DNA from: Pantoea conspicua
GTDB taxonomy: Bacteria; Pseudomonadota; Gammaproteobacteria; Enterobacterales; Enterobacteriaceae
Assembly (NCBI RefSeq): GCF_002095315.1
Contig: NZ_MLFN01000004.1
Location: 62,001 to 126,000, forward strand
Reading direction: 5' to 3'
DNA: 64,000 nt
Shown: positions 57,257 through 64,000 of the stretch, piece after piece
How the letters are laid out: each line of letters opens with the position of its first letter
How positions within the stretch are numbered: position 1 is the first letter of the stretch
The notes under the pieces: model-generated
Database searches by the model: none
What the model was told of the DNA's origin: nothing
The model's input: the letters and a program-made list of their open reading frames with translations, nothing else
Position numbers and translations under genes: made by a program

Positions 57257-58150
57257 ATGAATATTGAGCTGCGTCATCTGCGCTACTTTATCGCCGTGGC
57301 CGAAGAGTTGCATTTTGGCCGGGCGGCGTTGCGGCTGAATATTTCCCAGCCACCCCTAAGCCAGCAGATTATTCAGCTGGAAACAGAGACCGGTGCCCGT
57401 TTGTTTAATCGCACCAACCGCAGCGTGCAGCTGACGGCCGCCGGTCATCAACTGCTGCAGGATGCCCGCGCAATCCTGCTGCAGGTTGAACAGGCCTCAG
57501 ATCGGGCGGCGCGACTGCACCGCGGTGAAGAGGGTGAACTGCGCATCGGTTTTACCTCTTCCGCACCCTTTACCGCAGTGGTGTCAGATGCGCTCTACCA
57601 GTTCCGACAGCGCTGGCCGCAGGTGCATATCCAGATGCAGGAGATCAATACCCGTCAGCAGCTGGCACCGCTTCATGATGGACGGCTGGACCTCGGGGTA
57701 ATGCGCAACACGCCGTTACCGGCGGATTTACGCCACCAGCTGCTGCTGAGCGAGCCGCTCTATGCGGTGGTGCACTGGGCGCATCCGCTGGCGACGGCGG
57801 AAAAAATCTCCGTCGCCGCGCTGGCGGCTGAGCCTTTTCTCTTTTTTGATCCCCAGGTCGGCACCGCCCTCTACAGTGAGATTCTGGCGCTGCTGCATCG
57901 TTATCAGATCAAGCCCTACATCACCCAGGAGGTGGGCGAGGCGATGACCATTCTGGGTCTGGTGGCGACCGGGTTAGGCGTGTCGATTTTACCCGCCTCT
58001 TTTCGCCGGGCGCAGCTGGCGGATGTGGTCTGGCTGCCGCTGGAAGAGCGCGATGCCCTTTCCGAGCTGTGGCTGGTCTGGTCCGCAGAGCGCGAAATAA
58101 ATAACCAGATGCGCCATATGATGGCGTTGCTGCAGCAAAATAAGGCGTAA
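57257..58150 (+). CDS. ynfL: LysR-family regulator YnfL
   Basis: A 297-residue LysR regulator equal in length to E. coli YnfL. The start MNIELRHLRYFIAVAEELHF and the helix-turn-helix GRAALRLNISQPPLSQQIIQ are typical of the group. Divergent from ynfM across 95 bases, and probably its regulator. Confidence 0.9.
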   Translation: MNIELRHLRYFIAVAEELHFGRAALRLNISQPPLSQQIIQLETETGARLFNRTNRSVQLTAAGHQLLQDARAILLQVEQASDRAARLHRGEEGELRIGFTSSAPFTAVVSDALYQFRQRWPQVHIQMQEINTRQQLAPLHDGRLDLGVMRNTPLPADLRHQLLLSEPLYAVVHWAHPLATAEKISVAALAAEPFLFFDPQVGTALYSEILALLHRYQIKPYITQEVGEAMTILGLVATGLGVSILPASFRRAQLADVVWLPLEERDALSELWLVWSAEREINNQMRHMMALLQQNKA

Positions 58151-58280
58151 CTTCGGCCAGTCGTCACGACAATGTGTGCGATAAATCACATTTCTAATCA
58201 AATATTTGACGCTGCCGCCTGTTCTGCATCACCATGACGCATGTTTATTTAGAAGCGCGAAAATAACCGGGAGCAGGGTT

Positions 58281-59498
58281 GTGAATCTGGACAGTCAACC
58301 TGGCCATATTGACCAAATTAAGCAAACAAATGCAGGCGTCGTTTACCGATTAATTGATCAACATGGTCCTATTTCGCGCATCGAACTTTCCCGACGCGCC
58401 CAGCTTGCGCCGGCCAGTATCACCAAGATTGTCCGTGAAATGCTGGATGCCCATCTGGTACAGGAAACGGAGTTTCAGGAGCCAGGCAGCCGGGGACGTC
58501 CGGCGATTGGGCTGATTCTGGATACCGATGCCTGGCACTATCTGGCGATTCGCCTTCATCGCGGTGCCATGACCTTTACCCTGCGTGACCTCAGCAGCCG
58601 CGAACTGGCAGAAGATACGCTGCCGCTGCCGGACGAATCGGCCAGGCCGTTATTGACCGCGCTGATTGAACAGGTTGACGCCTTCTTTATTCGTCATCAG
58701 CAGAAGCTGGAACGCCTGACGGCCATCGCGGTGACCCTGCCAGGCTTAATCAACGCCGCCTCTGGCGTGGTGCATCGCCTGCCGGGTTACCAGGTGCGTG
58801 ACATGCCGCTGGGTGACGCGCTGGCGGCCCGTACCGGTTTACCGGTCTTTGTGCAGCACGATATCTCCGCCTGGACGCTGGCCGAATCGCTGTTCGGTGC
58901 CTCACGCGGCGCGGAAGATGTGATTCAGATTGTAATTGATGAAACGGTGGGCGCCGGCGTCATTAGCGGCGGTCAGTTGCTGCATAAACGCGGCCGGGCG
59001 CTGGTGGAGATCGGTCATACCCAGATCGATCCCTACGGCCAGCAGTGTTACTGCGGTAATCATGGCTGTCTTGAGACGGTCGCCAGCATCGGCAGTTTGC
59101 TGGCGCTGGCCGCTCAGCGTCTGCCAACACAACCCGACAGCCTGCTTCATCAGCAGCCGCTGACGCTGGCGTCGCTCTGTGAGGCGGCCCAGGCGGGCGA
59201 CCGGCTGGCACGCGATACCATTGCCAGCGTCGGGCATCACGTCGGGCGAATCCTGGCAATGATGGTAAATATCTTTAACCCGCAACATATTCTTATCGGT
59301 TCGCCGCTGAATGCCGCGGCAGATGTGCTGTTTCCGGCAGTCAGCAACACTATTCTGCAGCAGTCTCTGCCAGCTTACAGTGCTGTTATCCAGCTGGCAC
59401 CTACCGCCTTTAGCGAGCCTGGCACGCTGGGCGGTGCGGCGCTGATTAAAGATGCCCTCTATAGCGGATACCTGTTAGTGAAGTTATTGCAAGGTTAA
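58281..59498 (+). CDS. mlc: ROK-family repressor Mlc
   Basis: A 405-residue glucose-responsive repressor (also dgsA) of ptsG, ptsHI, manXYZ and malT; it is inactivated by membrane binding to unphosphorylated PtsG. The GTG start at 58281 (VNLDSQPGHIDQIKQTNAGV) follows GGAG at 7 bases and matches E. coli Mlc, which also starts with GTG. Helix-turn-helix ISRIELSRRAQLAPASITKI; ROK domain with zinc-binding GHTQIDPYGQQCYCGNHGCL. The order ynfM-ynfL-mlc-bioD2 is as in E. coli. Confidence 0.95.
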   Translation: MNLDSQPGHIDQIKQTNAGVVYRLIDQHGPISRIELSRRAQLAPASITKIVREMLDAHLVQETEFQEPGSRGRPAIGLILDTDAWHYLAIRLHRGAMTFTLRDLSSRELAEDTLPLPDESARPLLTALIEQVDAFFIRHQQKLERLTAIAVTLPGLINAASGVVHRLPGYQVRDMPLGDALAARTGLPVFVQHDISAWTLAESLFGASRGAEDVIQIVIDETVGAGVISGGQLLHKRGRALVEIGHTQIDPYGQQCYCGNHGCLETVASIGSLLALAAQRLPTQPDSLLHQQPLTLASLCEAAQAGDRLARDTIASVGHHVGRILAMMVNIFNPQHILIGSPLNAAADVLFPAVSNTILQQSLPAYSAVIQLAPTAFSEPGTLGGAALIKDALYSGYLLVKLLQG

Positions 59499-59611
59499 GC
59501 AAGACTAATCTTGCGCTAACGCAATCTGTTCTCATCAGCCATTCCTTAAAATGCCGTTTATCCGCAGGGTTAATCGCCGATTAGCCATAAACGGTTTAAG
59601 AGGAGAGGGGA

Positions 59612-60310
59612 GTGAAAAAACTATTTGTTACCGGCACCGATACTGCAGTGGGTAAGACCGTGGTGTCACGTGCCCTGTTACAAAGTTTTATCAAAGCAAA
59701 CTTCAGTGCGGTCGGGTACAAACCCGTGGCGCGTTGCGCAGTAAAAACCGCTGACGGCCTGCGTAATAAAGACGCGCAGGTGCTGCAAAGCGCGTCCTCT
59801 GTTGCGCTGCCGTATCAGGCCATCAATCCGCTGCTGTTTGAGGAGCAGGAAATCTCAACCCACAGCGGCCAGATTATTCATTATGACGCCCTGACTCAGG
59901 GCTTAACAAACCTGACGCAGCTGGCGGACCGGGTGGTGGTAGAAGGCACCGGCGGCTGGCGTAGCCTGATGAACGATGCGCGGCCGCTCTCCTGCTGGGT
60001 CATCGAGCAGCAATTACCCGTGGTGCTGGTGGTCGGCATCCAGCCGGGCTGTATCAGTCATGCGCTGTTAACGGCAGAAGCCATTCGGCAGGATGGATTA
60101 CCGCTGGTTGGCTGGGTTGCCAATCGCATTAATCCGGGGCTGGCGCAATACAGCGACATTATTGAAGTGCTGCGTGAAAAAATTTGTGCGCCAATGCTGG
60201 GTGAGCTGCCTTATCTGCCGCGCGCAGAACAACGCGATCTGACGCCGTATATCGATATCTCACTGCTTGATCGGCCTGACCTGCACGCTGTGAGTGCAAA
60301 GACTGCCTGA
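59612..60310 (+). CDS. bioD2: Dethiobiotin synthetase paralogue BioD2 (YnfK)
   Basis: A 232-residue ATP-dependent carboxylase-type enzyme. P-loop GTDTAVGKT at residues 8-16, VGYKPVARC with the catalytic Lys, and the VVEGTGGWRSLMND segment are DTBS features. Length and neighbour (mlc) match E. coli ynfK, not the bioBFCD operon. GTG start with GGAGAGGGG upstream. Whether it makes biotin precursor in this organism cannot be read from sequence. Confidence 0.9.
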   Translation: MKKLFVTGTDTAVGKTVVSRALLQSFIKANFSAVGYKPVARCAVKTADGLRNKDAQVLQSASSVALPYQAINPLLFEEQEISTHSGQIIHYDALTQGLTNLTQLADRVVVEGTGGWRSLMNDARPLSCWVIEQQLPVVLVVGIQPGCISHALLTAEAIRQDGLPLVGWVANRINPGLAQYSDIIEVLREKICAPMLGELPYLPRAEQRDLTPYIDISLLDRPDLHAVSAKTA

Positions 60311-60335
60311 TCATGAAACAAAATAAATCATATCT

Positions 60336-60373
60336 GCCGGTAATGAACGTAAAGTTGCAGGTTGATTACCGGC
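60336..60373 (+). other. Inverted repeat in the permease leader
   Basis: GCCGGTAAT (60336-60344) pairs with ATTACCGGC (60365-60373), with a 20-base loop. Lies 25 bases after the bioD2 stop and 119 bases before the permease start. No T run follows; an A run does. Could be an operator or leader stem. Confidence 0.4.
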
Positions 60374-60491
60374 GTAACGCAAAAAATTTATCTTAATTAT
60401 TCAAGCACCTGGCTAGAAGCGCGAGGTGAAACTGACACGATGGTGTAAAAAATGCATTAACTCCGCTAATCACTGTTACCGGAGCACCATC

Positions 60492-61881
60492 ATGTCGCAA
60501 TCGCACGAGAAAGGTTTGTTGTACGGACTTGACGCCCGTATCGGTCCCGTCCCGGCATTTTTCGCCGCCTTACAGCATCTGCTGGCCAGCGTGGTCGGGA
60601 TCATTACGCCGCCGTTGATTATCGGTTCAGTGCTGGGTCTTCAGGCCTATATCCCTTATCTGATTAGCATGTCACTGTTTGTTTCAGGCCTGGGGACGTT
60701 TCTGCAGGCCAGGCGTTTTGCCGGCGTCGGGGCCGGCATGATCTGTCTGCAGGGCACTAGCTTTGCCTTTCTTGGGGTCCTGATATCGGGCGGGATGATG
60801 ATGAAAGCACGCGGCGGATCGCCTGAAGAGATCCTGGCAATGCTGTTCGGCTGTAATCTGGTGGCGGCACTGATCCCGATACTGATCAGCCGCTGCGTGG
60901 GTCAGTTACGAAAAGTGCTGACGCCAGTGGTGACCGGCACGGTGATTACCCTGATTGGCATCAGCCTGATTAAAGTCAGCATGACCGACTGGGCTGGCGG
61001 ACACAACGCCCGCGATTTTTGGCGCGCCGGGCAATCTGGCGCTGGGTGCGCTGACGCTGCTGGTGATCGTGGCGCTTAACCGTTCCCGCAACCGCTGGGC
61101 TCGCCTGATCGCGGTCGTGACCGGCATTGTGGTCGGCTGCATTGCGGCGGCGTTAACCGGCCATCTGCAGCTGAAAGCGCCTGACAGCAGTGACTGGGTG
61201 GTGCTGCCCGCCTTGTTTAAGTTTGGCTTTGCCTTTGACTGGACCCTTTTCCTGCCGATTGCGCTGGTCTCGGTCATTGCAGTGATTGAGGCGGTAGGGG
61301 ATCTCACAGCGAATTGCCTGATTTCACAACAGCCCATCAGCGGCGCGGCGTTTCAGCAGCGGCTGCAGGGCGGCATCGTCGCCGACGGCCTGAGCTGCGT
61401 GCTGGCTGCGATCTTCTCAGCCTTTCCCAACACCACCTTTGCGCAAAACAATGGCGTGATCCAGATGACCGGGGTCGCCAGCCGTTATGTCGGTATGGTA
61501 CTGGGCGTGATGCTGGCGCTGCTCGGCCTGTTCCCGGCGATTGGCGCACTGCTGCAGCAAATCCCGCCACCGGTGCTGGGTGGCGCAACTATCGTGATGT
61601 TCGGCAGTGTGGTCGCAGCGGGCATCCGGGTGATGACGCAATCGCCATTAGGTCGTCGTGAGATGCTAATCGTCGCGGTTTCATTTGGTGTTGGTCTGGG
61701 TGTCGAAGCGGTGCCGGAGGTGCTGAAGCAGCTTCCGCCGCTGATCAATACCTTATTTGGTCATGCGGTGACCACCGGCGGACTGCTGGCGATCCTGCTG
61801 AATATGGTACTGCCGGAGGAGGCGCGTGCCGTAACGGCGTCAGAGGCGTCAACGCTGAGTGGTAACGAAAAGCAAGCGTAA
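60492..61881 (+). CDS. NCS2-family purine/pyrimidine permease, XanP-like (apparent frameshift)
   Basis: A 462-residue (corrected), 14-helix nucleobase:cation symporter. Signatures: AALQHLLASVVGIITPPLII, GTSFAFLGVLIS, AFPNTTFAQNNGVIQMTGVA and PPVLGGATIVMFGSVVAAGI. The sequence is nearer to E. coli XanP (463) than to UraA, so xanthine is the likely cargo. As written, the frame breaks at 61016-61020, where five Ts should be four: this restores ARDFGAPGNLALGALTLL. GGAG lies 8 bases before the ATG. Confidence 0.87.
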
Positions 61882-61882
61882 A

Positions 61883-61907
61883 AAAAAGGGCCGTGATGGC
61901 CCTTTTT
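61883..61907. terminator. Bidirectional terminator, NCS2 permease/osmV
   Basis: GGGCC (61888-61892) pairs with GGCCC (61898-61902) around GTGAT, extended by A5/T5 runs on the two sides. Ends the permease on the forward strand and osmV on the reverse strand. Confidence 0.85.
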
Positions 61908-61910
61908 CCG

Positions 61911-63047
61911 TCAGGGGTTCAGGCGGCGGCGGGTCCGGCCTGAACTCAGGTAATCCGCAATATAATCCTGCGAAATTTCACCGCTGTAGCGGCCATCTTC
62001 ATCGACGATCGGCATCCAGACGGTATTGTGTTCATACAATTTTGACAGTACCACGCGCAGGTTCTCTTCCGCTTTACCGGTCACCTTAAAGGTATGCAGA
62101 CGTTCTTCACAGCGGCCGCTGGCGTGACGTGCCTCACGACGTTTCACAAAGCCGAGCGGTTTGCCATCCTCATCCACCACGGTAATCGAGCGCATGTCAT
62201 TCTCATCCATGGTGCCGAACGCCTCCTCCAGTGAGGTGGAACGCCGGACGGTGATGGTCGGTTGCTGATCGGTCACGTCACCCGCCTGCACCAGCAGCAG
62301 GCGCTTCAGCGTCCGGTCCTGACCGACAAAGGAGCCAACAAATTCATTGGCCGGCGTTGCCAGCAGCTCATCCGGACTGGCGCACTGCACGATTTTCCCC
62401 TGACCAAAGACCGCAATCCGGTCGCCCAGTTTCAGCGCTTCGTCGATGTCGTGACTCACCAGCATCACGGTTTTCTTCAGCTGACGCTGCATATCGAGAA
62501 ATTCATTCTGGATCACTTCGCGGTTAATCGGGTCAACGGCACCAAAGGGTTCATCCATCAGCAGTACCGGTGGATCCGCCGCCAGCGCCCGAATCACCCC
62601 GATCCGCTGCTGCTGGCCGCCTGACATTTCACGCGGGTAGCGATGCAGAAACTTGTTCGGGTCAAGCGCCACCATACTCATCAGCTCGGTGGCGCGCTCC
62701 CGGCAGCGCTTTTTATCCCAGCCGAGCATACGCGGCACCACGGTAATGTTCTCTTCGATGGTCATGTTAGGAAACAGACCGATCTGCTGGATCACGTAAC
62801 CGATGTTGCGGCGCAGGGTAGTCGTATCCTGGGTGCTGGTGTCTTCGCCATTGATCAGAATACGGCCGCTGGTGGCGGGGATCAGGCGGTTAATCATCTT
62901 CAGGGTGGTCGTTTTGCCGCAGCCCGACGGCCCCAGCAGTACGCACATCTCACCGGCAGGGACTTCCAGGCTGACATTATCCACGGCTTTCATGGTGGTG
63001 CCGTTTTTCTGGGTAAAGGTTTTCGTCAGGTTTTCCAGTGTAATCAT
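61911..63047 (-). CDS. osmV: Osmoprotectant ABC transporter ATPase OsmV
   Basis: A 378-residue ATP-binding subunit for betaine/carnitine-type uptake. Walker A GPSGCGKTT at about 39-47, Q-loop IGYVIQQIGLFPN, signature SGGQQQR, Walker B LLMDEPFGAVD, and two C-terminal CBS domains (about 255-370), which in this class sense ionic strength. Length agrees with Salmonella OsmV (382). Its start overlaps the osmW stop (63047), so the operon reads osmX-osmW-osmV on the reverse strand within this window. Confidence 0.9.
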   Translation of the reverse strand: MITLENLTKTFTQKNGTTMKAVDNVSLEVPAGEMCVLLGPSGCGKTTTLKMINRLIPATSGRILINGEDTSTQDTTTLRRNIGYVIQQIGLFPNMTIEENITVVPRMLGWDKKRCRERATELMSMVALDPNKFLHRYPREMSGGQQQRIGVIRALAADPPVLLMDEPFGAVDPINREVIQNEFLDMQRQLKKTVMLVSHDIDEALKLGDRIAVFGQGKIVQCASPDELLATPANEFVGSFVGQDRTLKRLLLVQAGDVTDQQPTITVRRSTSLEEAFGTMDENDMRSITVVDEDGKPLGFVKRREARHASGRCEERLHTFKVTGKAEENLRVVLSKLYEHNTVWMPIVDEDGRYSGEISQDYIADYLSSGRTRRRLNP

Positions 63048-63694
63048 TATCGAATTCCCTTAGGAGTCAGCGCCTGCTGCAAACGGTGCAGCAGCCAGTC
63101 AAGTACGATCGCCAGCAGGCAAATCATTAACGCCCCGGCAATCAACATACGAATATCACTGCCGCTGATGCCATCCAGCAGCAGCTGGCCCAGCCCACCG
63201 GCGCCAATCACTGCGGCGATCGCCATCACGCCGACGTTCATCACCACCGCGGTGCGGATGCCGCCAAAAATCACCGGCAGGGCCATTGGAATTTCAACCC
63301 AGCGTAGTCGTTGCCAGAAGGTCATGCCGATGCCGCGACCGGCTTCGCGCAGGCCGCCGGGCAGGTTCTCCAGCGCGGTGTGGGTGTTACGCACAATCGG
63401 TAGCAGCGAGTAGAGAAACACCGCGGTAATCGCTGGCAGCGCACCAATGCCCTGACCAATCAGCGAAAACAGCGGGATCATCAGGCCAAACAGCGCAATG
63501 GTCGGGATGGTCAGCACCACGGTCGCGATACCGAGGATCGGCGTGGCCAGCCAGCGCACCCGGACAATCAGAATACCGAGCGGCACGCCAATCACAATCG
63601 CCAGCCCGACGGCCACCAGCACCAGCCAGGTGTGCTGCCAGCTCAGCGTCAGCAGGCTGCTCCAGTTATCCATGATGTAGTGAAGGGTATCCAC
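63047..63694 (-). CDS. osmW: Osmoprotectant ABC transporter permease OsmW
   Basis: A 215-residue, about five-helix permease of the ProW/OpuCB class. IPTIALFGLMIPL, the ATPase-contacting EAA loop GLREAGRGIGMTFWQRLRWV and VIGAGGLGQLLLDGI are characteristic. It begins 9 bases after the stop of osmX and its stop shares a base with the osmV start. Confidence 0.9.
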   Translation of the reverse strand: MDTLHYIMDNWSSLLTLSWQHTWLVLVAVGLAIVIGVPLGILIVRVRWLATPILGIATVVLTIPTIALFGLMIPLFSLIGQGIGALPAITAVFLYSLLPIVRNTHTALENLPGGLREAGRGIGMTFWQRLRWVEIPMALPVIFGGIRTAVVMNVGVMAIAAVIGAGGLGQLLLDGISGSDIRMLIAGALMICLLAIVLDWLLHRLQQALTPKGIR

Positions 63695-63703
63695 AGTGCC
63701 TCC

Positions 63704-64000
63704 TTACAGCATGTTTTTGGATTTAAGGAAATCACGCGCCACCTGTTCCGGTGACTGGTGATCGATATCGACCCGCTTGTTCATCTCGGTGATCGACTCG
63801 TCGGTAATCAGCGGTGACAGCTGATTCAGCGCCGCTTCCAGACCGGGATGGCTCTCCAGCACATCTTTACGTACCACCGGCGTGACGTTATAGCTCGGGA
63901 AGAAATGCTTATCATCCTCCAGCACTTTCAGGTCGAAGCCTTTAACCCGGCCGTCGGTGGTGTAGATCAGACCTGCATCAACAAAGCCATCGCGGATGGC
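63704..64000 (-). CDS. osmX: Osmoprotectant ABC transporter substrate-binding protein OsmX (partial, 5' end off the right edge)
   Basis: The last 98 codons of a family OpuAC-type binding protein. [20 protein letters not shown], then [20 protein letters not shown] and a C-terminal [19 protein letters not shown], match the glycine betaine/carnitine/choline-binding class. The N-terminus with its signal peptide is outside the window, and a further permease (osmY) is expected beyond. Confidence 0.88.
   Translation of the reverse strand, partial: AIRDGFVDAGLIYTTDGRVKGFDLKVLEDDKHFFPSYNVTPVVRKDVLESHPGLEAALNQLSPLITDESITEMNKRVDIDHQSPEQVARDFLKSKNML

Overview
The window looks like chromosomal DNA of an enterobacterium, most likely Erwiniaceae close to Pantoea. 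Gene order over long stretches matches the Escherichia coli terminus-proximal region (ydbJ-ldhA-ydbH-ynbE-ydbL-azoR-hrpA; ydgD-ydgU-asr; rstBA; ydgI-ydgH-pntAB; uspE-fnr-smrA; ynfM-ynfL-mlc-bioD2), but the blocks are rearranged relative to one another and separated by accessory metabolic genes. I saw no insertion sequences, phage genes, tRNA or rRNA genes or CRISPR arrays. The genus assignment is an inference from synteny and protein resemblance, not a measured identity.

Layout. 1-5.7 kb: MgtC-like fragment, ydbJ, fermentative lactate dehydrogenase, the ydbH-ynbE-ydbL envelope lipid-transport operon and azoR. 5.9-9.8 kb: hrpA. 9.8-15.1 kb: secreted protease ydgD, microprotein ydgU, acid-shock gene asr, an M32 carboxypeptidase and the rstA/rstB two-component system, with an RstA-box-like site upstream of asr. 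15.3-24.5 kb: redox and anaerobic genes (ydgI, ydgH, pntAB, uspE, fnr, smrA). 24.5-42 kb: accessory metabolism, with four LysR regulators or regulator-transporter pairs, an aromatic-acid-type MFS transporter next to ydcJ, an esterase, a chemoreceptor, a methionine-type aminotransferase, two orphan solute-binding proteins, peptidase T, and an M20 hydrolase coupled to an MHS-type transporter. 42-44.5 kb: aldA, ybiI, yoaK. 44.9-51.9 kb: a complete L-rhamnose regulon (rhaT, rhaR, rhaS, rhaB, rhaA, rhaD, rhaM) with a recognisable CRP/RhaS promoter; aldA, which oxidises the lactaldehyde made by RhaD, lies just beside it. 51.9-53.5 kb: a TetR regulator and two tandem small secreted DUF1471 proteins sharing two matching operator-like sites. 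53.5-61.9 kb: sotB, cybB, a small Cys/His protein, ynfM/ynfL, mlc, bioD2 and an NCS2 purine permease. 61.9-64 kb: osmVWX osmoprotectant ABC transporter, running off the right edge.

The strongest general observation is that at least ten single-base frameshifts interrupt nine otherwise well conserved genes (asr twice, rstA, chemoreceptor, ybdL-like, M20 hydrolase, rhaA, cybB, ynfM, NCS2 permease). In every case adding or removing one base restores a whole number of codons and the family's usual length. Several lie in homopolymers. This pattern points to sequencing or assembly error rather than real gene decay, so I list these as full-length genes with the break marked.

I did not find a clearly new multi-gene system. 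The best candidates for new biology are the paired GATC-centred operators between the TetR gene and the DUF1471 pair, the LysR/MFS/ydcJ cluster, the LysR/M20 hydrolase/MHS transporter cluster, and a perfect hairpin in the pntAB leader.
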